Assembly (NCBI GenBank): GCA_002286715.1
Contig: NSJX01000006.1
Location: 186,001 to 250,000 of the forward strand
Length of the DNA stretch: 64,000 bases
Origin: Dentipellis sp. KUC8613
Taxonomy: Eukaryota; Basidiomycota; Agaricomycetes; Russulales; Hericiaceae
Direction of reading: 5' to 3'
The notes under the pieces are model-generated. The model was given only the letters and a program-made list of their open reading frames with translations, was not told the DNA's origin and did not search any database. The translations under genes and the position numbers were made by a program. This document shows, in pieces, positions 1 through 11,747 of the stretch; position 1 is the first letter of the stretch; every line of letters begins with the position of its first letter.

Positions 1-220
1 AGGCACTCTTTATATACGCTCCCGGCCTCCACGAGTGAGTCCATGACATAGGCCTACGTATGTATGCAGGCCCCACCGGGCGGCGGGGACGCTCCAGAAC
101 ACCGAGGGAGCGAGTATAAAGAGGCTCGGCGGAGCGGGGATCCTCTCAGTCGGTTGCCATCCCACCCTTCTGCACCTCACGCCATCTTCGCCCATCCATC
201 CGTGACGACGTCCCTGAGCG

Positions 221-280
221 GCATCCTCTTCGCCCGTGCGGCATCCTCTTCGCCCGTGCGGCATCCTCTTCGCCTGTGCG
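221..280. repeat. 20-bp tandem repeat, three near-perfect copies
   Basis: The unit GCATCCTCTTCGCCCGTGCG occurs at 221-240, 241-260 and 261-280; the third copy has one substitution. Decayed copies of the GTGCGGCATC core continue to about 375. The repeat generates the arginine/glycine-rich frames seen on both strands here, so those frames should not be read as genes. Confidence 0.9.
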
Positions 281-1910
281 GCATCTCCCTCTGCCACCTT
301 CGCCCGTGCGGCATCTGCCTCCGCCGTCTTCCCCTGCAGTGCGGCATCTACCTCCGCCTCCCCGCCGTGCGGCATCTGCCCGTGGCACGCGCATCCCTCG
401 CGCCCCCGGCTGATCTTGCGCTGGTCGGCAGCGCCGCCATGGACACCTACAAATATTTATACCACAGCGAAGCGCCTGCAGTGCCGGTGCGCTTTCGTTC
501 TGGAGGAACCTGCGCCCGCGGCTGCTTCTTCTGATCTGCGATTCCCAGCACTCACCACGCGGTTTCTGCGACGCTTTCTCTCACGCGCGGAAGGTGCAGC
601 CATTCACAAGCAGGTGCGTGTATTTTTTGCGGTGTCACTGGTCATTGTGCGGTTGCTGGGTAAGTACTGGTGTATCTTGGGCATCCAAAGTGGAGGATCG
701 TCGATGCCGCGGCCGCGGCAGCGGCAGCGGCTGCCGACGGGCGGAGTATTTCTCGCATCGTTCCGGGACGCGGGACACGGGGGGCTCGGGGGTCCTCGCA
801 TCGCATCGGGATCCCGAGGCCATCTCCTCATTTCTACGCGAGTGGCGTCGACGCCTGACCCGCGCATGCACGTCTGGGCTCTGCAAGCACGGCGGGCACG
901 GTCGCTGTCATGCTAGTCGATGACGCTGCACGCTAGTTGTGCTCCACTCTTCGTCTTGTGCAGATGCCTCGACTCGAATGCAGCGGCCAAGTGAGTGGCA
1001 CTCCGAGTCAGGGCCTGGATCTGGGTGGGGCGCAGCCAATCAGCGCGGCGCGTGGAGAATACTCGCCGGCCTTCTAGATCGGCGTGGTATGACTCTGTGG
1101 CCGATATGGCCATCACTTCCCTCGATGCCGAGTGCGCCCTATCTTAAGGTGCGCATCTAGCCGGCGGAAGCAGACGGTCTAGAGTTCTCGAGCGTGCCGC
1201 GTCGTCGCGCGCGGTGGAGTTTGTTCGAGAATGCAGGAGGCGTGCGTGTCTCGGAGGCAGCGAGGGGCTTGTGCCTTGGCAGAGGGTGCTGTAGATAGAG
1301 CATCGTCGACGTTACTGCCATACTTGTAGCTCGAATACGACGCTGGTGTTCTCCCGAGATGCACATGCACTGATCCGTCCAGCAGCGTCCGCGCCCGCGG
1401 TGCGCGTGCGTGTGGCGGGCAGCTGATCGGGGCTGGTCGGGCGGCGAAAGTGCGAGAAAAAGAACGGGTGTAGAACGCATTGTCGCGCGAGGGGCTGGAG
1501 CGACATGATGTCAAACGGCGCGGCACGACATCCGAACCCGCGGGAGGCACGCCTGCCGAGCCGGCGCCGGCGGCGCGAGGGTTGCCGTTTTGGGACGCAG
1601 TGCTCCCGGTTGCGCTGCGGCATGCAGTATCTTATTCCGCGCGAGTCGTTCGGCGGGGTGGCCGATAAGTAGGGGAGATGCGACTGGCAGGATGGGGGAG
1701 ATGTGCAGGGCGACGGAGGGGCGGCATGCCGACAATTGTGGAAACGGAGGGCGGGTTAGGGTTCGCCACGGAAACGGGCGGGAGCGGCGGCGGGAAAGGC
1801 GGCACGGGAGATTGCCGCAAGCAGGGAGTTGAACCAACAGGCTTCTGGGCGGGCGCAAGATCACCAATTCGTCTACCGTTCGAAAGTCCTGCCGACTTGC
1901 TCTCCCTGAA

Positions 1911-1920
1911 TATATATATA
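1911..1920 (+). promoter_or_regulatory. TATA-like element of the MFS transporter
   Basis: An alternating TATATATATA run lies about 90 bp before the ATG at 2012, followed by a pyrimidine-rich stretch typical of fungal transcription starts. Inferred from position and composition only. Confidence 0.45.
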
Positions 1921-2011
1921 CTCTTCCCGAGACCAATGGCCTTCCAACACCCTTCCCCCTATTTACCCTTCTCCTTCCCCTTCTCCTCCTACCCTTACGC
2001 CTTTGTTACAA

Positions 2012-4218
2012 ATGGCGTCCAATCCCGCCCCCACCAATGCTCGCGACTATGCTTCGCAACCCGGGGCCCAGACCACCCCGAGCCGCACCACCTCCCACAC
2101 GCACACAGAGCACCACGCGCCATCGCGCAACCACAAGCCGTACGATGACGATGATGCCGCCACCCTCGCTGACCCCCTCCGCACAGAGGCGGGCACCCTC
2201 CCGCTCTCGCACGTCACCACCAACCCCGATCTTAGTTACCCGTTCCAGACGACAGACCCCATCCATGGTGGTATGACCGATGAGTACCGTACCGTCTCAA
2301 GAACCGGTACCGTCCCTCTCTCCAGCGCCCTCCACCGTGCGCCCACCAAGATGGCGTCCGATCCCCTTGCGGACCCCGAGAAAGCAAGGAGGCTTAAGGA
2401 CGTCCAATTGGTCGTCTGGAAGCCTGACGATCCGGAGGATCCCCGTAACTGGTCCAACGGCTACAAGTGGTGTATGTACAATTTCTTTCATTCAATCGTT
2501 CAATCGTGCTGACTGCGTTCTCTCCAGGGTTGACCGCTATTTTTGCCATGTCCGTCGTCGCGGTGGCGTTTGGTAGTGCCATCGTCACCGGTGACTTCGG
2601 CGACATCGAGCGCCAGTTCCATGTGAGCAACGTTACGACCGCGCTCAGTGTCTCCCTCATGGTCTGTGGCTTCGGGTGCGTCCATTTCTCCCCTTTCTGT
2701 CATTTTCGGAATTCTCATTCCCCCCTTTTTCTAGTATCGGTCCCCTTGCCTGGTCTCCACTATCCGAACTGTACGGCCGTCGACCCCTATGGATCATCCC
2801 CTTTTCGCTCTACGTCAGTAAGTAGCCTCCACCGTTCCTTCCCGGCGCTTTGACGCTCACGACTATCATTATATTCCAGTCTTTAATATTCCTTGTGCCC
2901 TGGCCAAGAACATCGGCACCCTGCTCGTCTGCCGTTTCTTGTGTGGTATCTTCGCCAGCTCGCCGCTCACCCTCGCCGGTGGTGCCATTAGCGACATCTG
3001 GGACAACAACGAGCGTGGGTTTGCTATTGCCCTGTTCGCCGCCGCGCCCTACGGTGGACCTGTCCTCGCTCCCATCGTCGGTGGCTTCGTCGGTGAGACG
3101 GTTGGCTGGCGTTGGATGCTCTGGGTCAACATGATCTTCGCCGGTGTCATGTAAGTGATCTTATCCGATCCTTCCTGAAGTAGCGTTGCTTATATTTTCG
3201 ATAGGCTCATTTTGATTGCGACTGTACCTGAGACGTTCGCGCCTGTCCTCCTCCGTCGTCGCGCAAAGAAGATGCGTGAGGAGACCGGAAATGTCAACAT
3301 CGTCACCGAACAGGAGCTGTTCCCCCGTCCGTTCTCAGACATCCTGATCGAGACCCTCATCCGTCCTTTCGGTAAGCATCCGCTATCCCCCGCGTTCGTA
3401 TCATGTGCTCATACTTCCATTTCTCCTCAGCTATGCTGGTGACCGAGCCCATCCTGCTCCTCATGTCGCTCTACATCTCCCTCATCTACGGTCTGCTTTA
3501 CGCCTTCTTCTTCTCCTTCCCCGTCGTCTTCGGCGAGGGCTGGCACTTCAACGACGGCCTCGTCGGCCTCACGTTCTGTTCCGTCCTGGTCGGCGTCGCA
3601 CTTGCTTTGATGGTCACGCCCCAGCTCGAGAAGAAGTACCTCCAGCAGGTCGAGCTCAAGGGTGGTAAGGCAGACCCCGAGGATCGTCTCCCCGGTATGA
3701 TGCTTGGCTCCCCCTTCGTCCCTATCTGTAAGCCCGCTCCCCCTCCGTACAACACTCAGTACGCTGACTTCCCCCTCCCCACAGCCCTCTTCATCTTCGG
3801 TTGGACTGCACCCCCCGTCGTCTCTGCGACTGGCGGCAAATGGATCGGCCCGTGCATGTCTGGCGTGCCCTTCGGCTTCGGCATGGTCGTCATCTACTCC
3901 AGCGCGAACGCCTACCTGATCGAGACGTTCTCTGCGTACGTCGCGTCCGCGCTCGCCGCGAAGACCGTCGTCCGGTCCGGCATGGGTGCTGCGATGCCGC
4001 TGTTCATCGTCGCCATGTTCCACGGGCTCGGCAACCAGTGGGCCGCGTCGCTGCTGGCGTTTGTGTCCCTCGGCATGGTGCGTCGCTTTTTCTTATCTTA
4101 CCTTCAAGACGAGTGTATGCTGATTGCCTTTGCGCCTTATTAGTTGCCTATACCGTTCCTGTTCTACATCTACGGTAAATCCATTCGGTCGCGCTCTGCG
4201 CGTGCCTCGGCCGCATAG
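2012..4218 (+). CDS. MFS transporter, DHA1 drug/polyamine:H+ antiporter type
   Basis: Eight exons: 2012-2471, 2528-2675, 2735-2817, 2880-3150, 3205-3371, 3431-3727, 3785-4077 and 4144-4218, giving 597 aa. All introns are GT-AG and about 60 nt. The soluble N-terminus is His/Thr/Asp-rich and ends in WKPDDPEDPRNWS, the entry motif of fungal DHA1 (Tpo1/Flr1-like) carriers. The loop after the second membrane segment carries PLSELYGRRPLWI, the MFS motif A, and RFLCGIFASSPLTLAGGA fits segments 4-5. Expected role: proton-coupled export of polyamines or xenobiotics at the plasma or vacuolar membrane. The substrate cannot be read from sequence. An upstream in-frame TTG was rejected in favour of this ATG. 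The gene stands alone and is convergent with the RING gene. Confidence 0.9.
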
Positions 4219-5543
4219 ACGCTTCGTTCACCCCCCGGTCTTCACGATTTTCCTCTTCTCTGCCCTCCCTCCCATCCTGCACTCCCCCCGAAAATCACCA
4301 CACACCCCACCACATCCTCTTCCCGGCGGCTCACTTCCTCCATCTCACGTTACGACCAGCACTGCGCTCGATCACATCACAATAATTTAATCGCACGCCA
4401 CACGCCACACGCCCCACACCACCCTAGATTCCCTTTTCCTTTTCCCTTTTCCTCTCTCTCTCTGTTTCCCGTCTTGCTGCACTCTGCACTCTGCGCTCTC
4501 GCACCCTGCACGTCCCCGCCCCGTTCCCATTCCCTCGCTATCCCCGTCTTTCCTTCGCTTCGCTATCCATACTTGGCCCGCCCGTACCTTCCTGTCACAT
4601 TCCTCTTCCCTTCCTCCTCACTTCCCCCGCCCTCCTACTTCTTCCGCTCTTCGTTTCTCTTTTTGGGACCCACTGCGTATTCCCCTCGACGTTGATTTTA
4701 CACTTCACCGTTACCTTTTACCGCTACCTTTTACACTTTACCTTTTTACCTTTTTACCTCTAACCGATGCATATGCATGTAGCATAATACGCCCAGATGA
4801 GATAAGATAATGACAAACACAAAAACAGTAGATATGCTATCATCATTTGCGGTTGGTTGGAGAACGTACGCGTTAGCTTGAGAGGGCTGAGTTTGAGTTT
4901 GAGTTTTAGCTCGAGAGGGCTAGTTTGAGCTAGAACGACTATCTTCTGTCAAGGTCTGTAAAGGAGACTAAGTTCGAGCTTGAGTTCGAGTTTGAGTGAG
5001 GTGTGCGTGAGCGTGAGCTTGAGATAAAGCTTGTTCGAAATGTGAGTGGAAGCTGCTGCTGCAGATAGTTTGATCGGTGAGTTTCGATGATGTTGGTGCT
5101 GGCGTGAGTGGGAGAACTAGGTAAACTATACGCGGTACTTGCGAGAAGAGCTTCGAATGTCGACGTTGACGTTAGCTTCACGTCAACGTCAGCCCCCGAG
5201 TCAATTGAAGAGCGAAGCTCGGGGCTCTGAAGCTTCAGAGAAGCCGCATTCAAACTGAGCCTACACTTACATAAAGGACTCAAAGTATGGCGCGCACATG
5301 TACATGCGCAGCTTCAGCGGCTTGAGCTCGAGCGCCACCCCCCCGTGCTCGTACTTGTATCCACCTCCTACATAAATAAATGCACTCCCGACTCGTCAAC
5401 TCTGTCCACACACTTATAAGTAGATAGTAAAAGTACACATATATAGTGCAGTTGTGATTTGTGATCTGTAAATAGCGACGTCCACATCCACATCCATGCT
5501 TAGTATCAGTACAACGCCATGCCACTACTCCTCTGGCTAGCTA
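4219..5543. other. Convergent intergenic region, low complexity with hairpins
   Basis: This separates the 3' ends of the MFS and RING genes. It begins with a C/T-rich tract to about 4700, then ACCTTTTTACC-type microrepeats at 4710-4760, then GAGTTTGAG-type microrepeats at 4880-5000. Two strong palindromes lie at 5162-5190 and 5225-5240. A minus-strand frame at 4939-5283 is Ser-rich and unlike any known protein, so it was not called. Confidence 0.55.
5162..5190. repeat. Perfect 10-bp inverted repeat (hairpin)
   Basis: GACGTTGACG at 5162-5171 is followed after 9 nt by its exact complement CGTCAACGTC at 5181-5190. A 16-bp perfect palindrome, CTCTGAAGCTTCAGAG, lies close by at 5225-5240. Both sit between two converging genes, so a role in 3'-end formation is possible but unproven. 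Confidence 0.7.
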
Positions 5544-8113
5544 TCACGGGATATAGATCCTCGAGAAGCCCTCGACGCTATCCCAAAAATCATCATCAGC
5601 ATCACGCCCAACAAATATACGGGAGAGAAACAAAACGCACGGCTGACGGCAACACGGACATGTATGCTTCGACGCCGTAAACCGCGACGCGAGGTTCTCG
5701 CGGCAGTCGTCGCACAGCGCGAGGCACCTTCCACACCCACCGCCCGCAATCAGCGCCCCCATAACGAACACGCACACCAAAGAAAAGCACGCACCGGCAC
5801 GGCCAGCATATGATCTGCCGCTCCTCGACCGTGCAGATCACGCAGTTCCGCCGGCGCTCCGCGAGGCCCTCGTCGTGCGCGGCCGCGCTCGCCGCCGTCT
5901 GCCGCTCGCGCACGAACGCGCCCCAGTCCGCCTCTCCGCCTCCGCCCTCGCCCGCATCCTCGGGTTCGGGCGCGTGGTCCTGTGTCTGCGCCGAACCCGA
6001 CACGAGCCGGCCATAGCGCCTGCGCGTGAGCGGCGAAGCGGAGGGGTCCGTCATGTGCGCGAGCAGCAGCGGCGCGGTGGCCGTCGATGTTGCGGTGGCG
6101 GACAGGTCGGCGTACAGCCCCGCCGTCTCCATCTCCGCCGCGTCGGTGTCGGCGTCGGGCGACTCGTCCTCGTCGTCCTCACCGTCGCCGTCGTCGTTTT
6201 CGTTTTCGTCGGCAAAGGGCGGGCGGAAGTCGTCCTCGTCGTCGCTGACGGCCTCGCCGGCCAGGAAGCGCTCGTACACACGCGCGTGCTCCGCGTCGTC
6301 CTGCGGCTCTGCCGTCCCCTCGCGCAGAGGCTCTGTGGCCGGATGGCTCGCGTCCTCGTCCTCGTCCGCGTTCTGCACTCGCTCTGAGCCGGGGCGTCTG
6401 CGGTACACCGTGCGCCCGCGCAGATACGCCCACGCGCCGAGCGCGGCGCCCTTGGCGAACTTGCGCAGCTCGACGCCGAACCGGCCGAGCTCGCGCACCC
6501 ACACGACGTCGAACCACGGGTCCTGGTGGCCGCCGCCGACCTTGACGTGCCGGATCTCGTTCGCAAAGCCGTCCTTGCGCCGGCGCCCGTCGCGCGCGTG
6601 CGACACGGACGTGACGCCGACGCGGTTCATCTGCACCTCGCCGTACGCGCCCGCTTTGGCGTCCGCGGGCTCCGCGACGGGCACCGCGCTCACCTCGTTC
6701 CCGAGCCCCGCGACGGACGTCGCCTCGAGGCTCGCCGTGCCGAGCCGCAGGAGCACGATCGAGAAGTCCTCGTCCCACTTGGGCATCAGCGTCGCGGCGT
6801 GCCCGAAGAAGGGCCGCGTGACGGCGCCCTCGAGCAGGATCTGCGTGAGCGCGTTGAGCGCGAAGGCGAGGAGCGTGACGACGATGAGGAGCGACTCGAA
6901 GATGCAGGACATGTAGTTGAGCAAAGGGTAGGACGCGGGCGAGAACCAGAGGACGGAGTGGAAGTGCAGGAGCGTGAGGAGGGAGCAGATGGTGGTGGGC
7001 ACCAGGCGTTGATTGGACCAGCTCTGTTTGACGCCGAGGAAGTGGATCATGGAAAGCTGTCATACAGGATGTCAATCTCGGTCAGTGGATAGAAGAGGGT
7101 ACGGCGGGGGTTACCTGGAGGAGGGGCATCAAGATGGTGATGACAACATGCATGTCTGGGCGCGAAGGGGACCCCTCTGGGGTCAGGGCATGTGTGAGGG
7201 GCGATGAATAGAGGTGCAGGAGGAACGCGTATCCAAACTGCGAGGCACGCCCATGTCAGCCTGCCCGAGTGTCCTGTCAGACAGGCGTAAGGTGAGATGA
7301 CGTACAAGATTGAATGGCGACGTATTCGACGTCCCGACGCCCTCAAGGCCGCGTGTAAGGGCGCCGACACAGAGTGCACCACATACAGCACCGAAGGTCG
7401 ACCAGCAGACGTCCTCCATCTCCTTCGTGCCGGCCCATTGGTTGATATTCTGGAGCCAGGTCCATTGGGGTGAAGAAGGGAAGAGGCCGGAAGTCTGCAA
7501 AAGGATGATCGACCACAGAGCCAAAGACTTGAAGAGCAGGTAGAGCGTCGGCACGCGGAACAGCGTGCGAGCGAATGTAGAGGAAAGGTCTACTGGAAAG
7601 AGAGACGAGTATATATAACGCAGAAAGGAGAGACGAGACCGGGAGCCGTGGAGACCGTGAACGCCGTCGAAACGCATCCGGTAAGGCAGGGGATGCCGCG
7701 AAGGTGCGACGATGTGCTGAATGCGATTCAAAAGGAGAGCCTGCATCGAGCCATTAGGCCTGAGATCTCGCACGATGCGGGAGTTCACTCACCATCGCGA
7801 ACAAGGCGATAGCATATCCAGATGCAAAGAACGACCAGGGTCCAGGCATGAGCGGCAGACCCGTGTGCGGCGGCCGCTCGGGACGCATCCTGCGCATGAG
7901 TGTGCCGTCCTGGGCTTTGTCTGCGACATTGTTATGCAGGTCAGAGTTCAGAAGCATGTCGTCGAGCTTGCGCATCCTTGCGAGGAGGCGAGATGGGAAG
8001 TGCATGAGAGAGCCAAGGTTAACGCTGAAAGATATATTGAATGACAAAGCGGCGGGCTCGGTGGTATTGATTATGGTGGCCGCAGAGTCCGGCACCGTGG
8101 AAGACACGCTCAT
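5544..8113 (-). CDS. Asi1/Asi3-like multi-pass membrane RING E3 ubiquitin ligase
   Basis: Six exons on the minus strand: 8113-7793, 7740-7306, 7237-7115, 7056-5795, 5727-5641 and 5577-5544, giving 753 aa. The N-terminal half has several hydrophobic segments; the middle is long and acidic (Asp/Glu-rich, around 6120-6350). The C-terminus is a RING: NCVICTVEER, then WPCRCLALCDDCR, then HTCPCCRQP, ending VEGFSRIYIP. In the RING the usual His is Cys (PCRC), as in the yeast inner-nuclear-membrane ligases Asi1 and Asi3, and the GFSRIYIP-type tail is, as I recall, shared by fungal relatives. Expected role: ubiquitination of membrane proteins at the nuclear envelope/ER. The last intron (5640-5578, 63 nt) keeps frame without a stop, so its retention would insert 21 residues inside the RING region. 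It shares a 170-bp promoter with PGS1. Confidence 0.85.
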
Positions 8114-8283
8114 GGCGATTAGAAGGGCATACAAGGCAGAGAATAACGAGGCAAAGAGACTGATCTTGTGAGAGGCGGTGGGATTGTTGTGGCGGGACGC
8201 AGGGCAGCGAGGCACTCGACGCGCGTGATGTTCTCTGCTCGGCACTAGTCGCGTCTACGCTTTCTCTCCTCGTGTCTTTGTCG
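8114..8283. promoter_or_regulatory. Shared divergent promoter, RING E3 / PGS1
   Basis: Only 170 bp separate the two opposed ATGs, so both genes must be driven from here or from within the first exons. A minus-strand TATATAAG lies inside PGS1 exon 1 (about 8319-8326). Confidence 0.6.
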
Positions 8284-10083
8284 ATGTTCGCTCTCCTTCG
8301 TGCGCGACAAAGCACCCACTTATATAGCACCCTCGCCTCAAACACACGACGCTTGTCGCTCCATGCGTCGAGCAATGGTGCTTGGAGCACTGCTCTCCAT
8401 CCCTGCATCCGTGACTTTGCGTCATCCTTGGCGCAGACCCAGCCATGTTTCTCCGTTTCCTCGAACAAAATCCGTGTTCTTTACGAGCCTCATGACTTTT
8501 ACTCGAACCTGCTGGTGAGTGAGTGTGGAAATGCGTGGAGATAGATGCTCATAGTACTCCAGGACATGATACGTCGAGCCCGGAGGCGAATATTCATCTC
8601 GTCATTGTACATCGGGTCGTCAGAAAAAGAGCTGGTCAGAATCTTCATCCTACAGAAACATACTTGCGGCTAAGACCTGCTCTAGCGCAGATAGAGACCC
8701 TCCGCGACGCCTTGACGCGTAACCCTGAGCTGGACGTGTTCATGCAGCTGGACCTCAACCGTTCGACGCGTCCGGGGCCGTCGACAGTACGCCTCCTCGC
8801 ACCGCTCCTGAAGGATTATCCAGAGAGATTACACGTCTCTCTCTTTCGCAGCCCCAAGCTGAAAGGCGTGATGGCAAGCCTGGTTCCGCCACGATTCAAC
8901 GAAGGCTGGGGGACATGGCACGCGAAGATCTATGGCGCGGACGACGACGTGATGATTAGTGGGTGAGTGAGTGTTCTCCTGAATCCGGCGCCTCGCCGCT
9001 ACTCTGTGCTCACGAAGGCCGTGAAGTGCCAACCTGAACAAGTCGTACTTCCAAGACCGACAGGACCGCTACATCGAATTCACTTCCTCACCAGAACTAG
9101 CAGATTACTGCAAATCCTTCCTCGAAACAGTGTCGACCTTCTCATACAAGGTCGCACCGCCGTCGGGGCAGCCACCTATCCTGCGCATCAAGTGGACAGA
9201 CAAATCCACGCGCGCTCAGTACATCGAAAAGAAGGCCGGTGCCGCTCTCGTTGCGTTCCAGGAGTCGCAACGGGAGAAGTCTGCTCTGCAACGAGCAGAA
9301 TCTGAACGAAAGGACGAAGTGCTCGTCTATCCTATCCTCCAGGGAGGCCAGTTCGGCGTCCGCGAAGAGGAGCATTGCCTTCGACTGCTCTTCGACCACA
9401 TAAATGAATACGTGACGTCCGCGAAGCAGTCACCAGATGGTCTTCCCCTCGTGGACTTGACCAGCGGCTACTTTGGACTCTACAACCCCTACCAAAAACT
9501 CATCCTGGATTCACCTGCTAACACCCGCATCATCTGCGCGAGTCCAAAGGTGTGCTCAATAGTTTCTCGAACTGAATAACGTCTGATAGGTAACAGGCAA
9601 ATGGGTTTTACGATTCGAGTGGCATATCTGGCCGCATCCCCGAGGGCTACACGCTGCTTGAACAGCGCTTCATGAGCGCCGTCCGCGCGGCAGGGCGCAA
9701 CTGGTCAGAGACGTCAAATACGGGCGTCGAGCTCTCAGAGTGGCATCGGGATGGCTGGACATACCATGCCAAAGGTACATTCTTACCCCATTCTCTTGCA
9801 CCAGACCGTCTCATCGGGGATATTCTCAGGTATCTGGCTCTCGCCCACCCCCACCTCACCTCCGGTCCTCACCCTCTTCGGGTCGACAAACCTCAACTCG
9901 CGCTCCTCACACCTCGACACCGAGCTCTCCTTCGTGATGCTCACGTCTTCACCAGACTTGCAGGCGAAGTTGCAGGGCGAAGTACAGCGTCTGCGCGCAC
10001 ACGCCGGTCCTTGGCAGGGTGGCAAGAGACCGGTGAGGTTGGGTACGAAGGCGATTGTGGGCGTGGTTGGGGGGATGCTTTGA
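8284..10083 (+). CDS. PGS1: CDP-diacylglycerol-glycerol-3-phosphate 3-phosphatidyltransferase (PGP synthase)
   Basis: Six exons: 8284-8514, 8563-8634, 8691-8962, 9027-9549, 9597-9774 and 9830-10083, giving 509 aa, the usual size for fungal Pgs1. It has the two half-sites of the phospholipase D superfamily: HAKIYGADDDVMISGANLNK in the first half and HAKGIWLS followed by FGSTNLNSRSSHLDTE in the second. RARRRIFISSLYIG precedes the first site, as in Pgs1. The Arg/Ser-rich N-terminus without acidic residues fits a mitochondrial presequence. It catalyses CDP-DAG + glycerol-3-phosphate to phosphatidylglycerol phosphate, the committed step to cardiolipin in the inner membrane. The second exon is only 72 nt; without it the conserved IASLYIG-type strand is lost. 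Confidence 0.95.
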
Positions 10084-10394
10084 AGTGCTTAGTGGGGTAG
10101 ATGGCGAGTGGTTATGCTAATATTCGGATGTTGGTTGGTGTTGCAGATACATAGAATCTACATATTACGTTAAATAATGCATGTCTTTTCATGACTTGGA
10201 TGCAGGTCAATGAGTGTCGAAGTATTCGCCTTCGAGAAGCGGCGTGCATGTACAGCAACTATACGACACAGGTACCAAAGGAAGATGTATACACTGACGC
10301 CATGACTCTGACCTCTCGGGAATAAATACATGAACATTTCACAGCAAAGAGAATTTCGAGAAATAGGCTGTTGAGTATACATCTATGATTATCG

Positions 10395-11694
10395 TCAAGC
10401 ATCATCGTCAGAGACCTCCAGCTCTTCATCGCCCTGTTCTCCAGGCCCGAAGTCCCAGATATCCATATAGGTATTTTCCCGGCGGTTGTAAGTCGCAACA
10501 CACCATCTGCCTTTAAACGCAACCTGCCAAACACCAATGACATCCGTCAGAATATCACGCACAAAGGCACCCGTCTGTATATCCCACAGCTTCAGCACGC
10601 CGTCGGCGCCACTGACCACCTTGGAGTCATCGTTCTGGCAACAGGTGATGGCGCCGAAATGCTCCCCGAGCAAGTGCTGCAGCTCGCCGGTGGTGGGGTC
10701 CCAGACGCGGACGGTGGCGTCGGCGGCGGCGGATACGAGATGCGATGGTGAGAGGCCGAGAAGGCCGACGAGGGATGTGTGGCCTGTGAGGGTGTGCAGG
10801 CACTCGCCGGTGTGTAGGTCCCACATTCGCACTGTTCCGTCCATTGAGCCCGAGTAGGCTCGTTCTTGGCGAGGATCAAGTACGACAGAGTATACTATCC
10901 ATGCATAAGAATGAGAATACGAACAGATAGAGATCGTAAAAGAACGGACCTTTCTGGGTATGCCCAACTAATACCCATCTGCACTCCCCAGTGATCAGGT
11001 CCCAGACTCGGACGGTGCAGTCATAGCTCCCCGAGACGATCGTGCGCCCACGAGCCGCGAGACCGCGAACGGCATGCTCGTGGCCTTCGAGATGCAATTT
11101 GTGGAACGGGTTGTCCTCGACATCGTCCTGCATGGCTCTATCTGTCATGTCATTCACAGCATGTGCAATATTCACACTCACGTCAGAAGAATACCCGTCG
11201 CTACCGTCGATTCCAGGAGATTTGTATTCGGGCTCGCCAGGACGGGGCAAGGTCCACACGCGCAGGCCGTGGTCTCTGCTGCCGGTCACGATCATCGATC
11301 TCTTCGGCCACTTCTCCTGGCGCACCTGCCCGGCCTCATCCTTGACGTCTACCCACTCTGGCTTCACGAGCGCCACGCAGCGCACCGTGCTGGTATGGCC
11401 CCCAAACGCGTGCGTACATCGCCCGGTCAATAGATCCCACACGCGTACGCTGCGGTCAGTCGAACCGCTAACCAAGAGGTCCTTGGTAGCCGCAAGAGAC
11501 CAGACGCCTCCTTCGTGTCCAGTGAGCGAGAGGAGCTGCTCGCCGGTCTCGAGGGAGTGCACGAGGATCATGTGGTCGTCCGATGCGGTGATGATGCGCC
11601 CGTGCGAGATGAGGAGGCATGTCACGACAGCGCGTCCGTGGACGGGGCGCGATATGCGCTTTGGGTTCTCGTTGGTAGCCCAGCGAGTGTCCAT
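10395..11694 (-). CDS. WD40-repeat protein, F-box-less paralogue of Cdc4
   Basis: Two exons on the minus strand, 11694-10950 and 10894-10395, giving 414 aa, all WD40 repeats plus a short acidic tail. It matches the WD40 half of the F-box/WD40 gene at 39097-41904 almost line by line (for example HGRAVVTCLLISHGRII here, HGRSVVTCLLLSHGRII there), and both have an intron at the same place, between the AAA/AAG Lys codon and VYSVVLD. The N-terminal third with the F-box is missing. Homology begins about five residues after the ATG, and no F-box frame exists in the 850 bp upstream. A WD40 propeller without an F-box could bind phosphodegrons without recruiting Skp1, but this is inference. The propeller frame is intact, so it is not obviously a pseudogene. 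The donor GTCCGT is weak. Confidence 0.85.
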
Positions 11695-11741
11695 GGCTTG
11701 AGCAGGGAGAGGATTGGTGAGTCTGTCGGCTCTGGTCCGAC

Positions 11742-11747
11742 TTTATA
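11742..11747 (-). promoter_or_regulatory. TATA box before the truncated WD40 gene
   Basis: TTATTATAAAG on the minus strand lies 48 bp upstream of the ATG at 11694. This supports transcription starting just before the WD40-only ORF rather than splicing from a distant F-box exon. Confidence 0.4.

Larger units (their letters stand above)
1..2011. other. Intergenic region with no convincing gene
   Basis: About 2 kb at the window edge. The reading frames here are repetitive or arginine/alanine-rich and resemble no known protein. A TATA-like AGTATAAAG lies near 114, and a short ORF with a good initiation context (GCCGCCATGG) starts at 439, encoding about 31 residues of no recognisable family. I would not call a gene. 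Apart from the tandem repeat at 221-280, nothing stands out. The last 100 bp form the promoter of the MFS gene. Confidence 0.5.

Noticed and set aside
64..534. Plus-strand gene after a TATA-like box at 114
   Set aside because: Translation is dominated by the 20-bp repeat; no family and no introns that improve it.
6179..7075. Long alternative frames across the RING gene
   Set aside because: Shadows of the acidic, GC-rich coding exon on other frames and strand.
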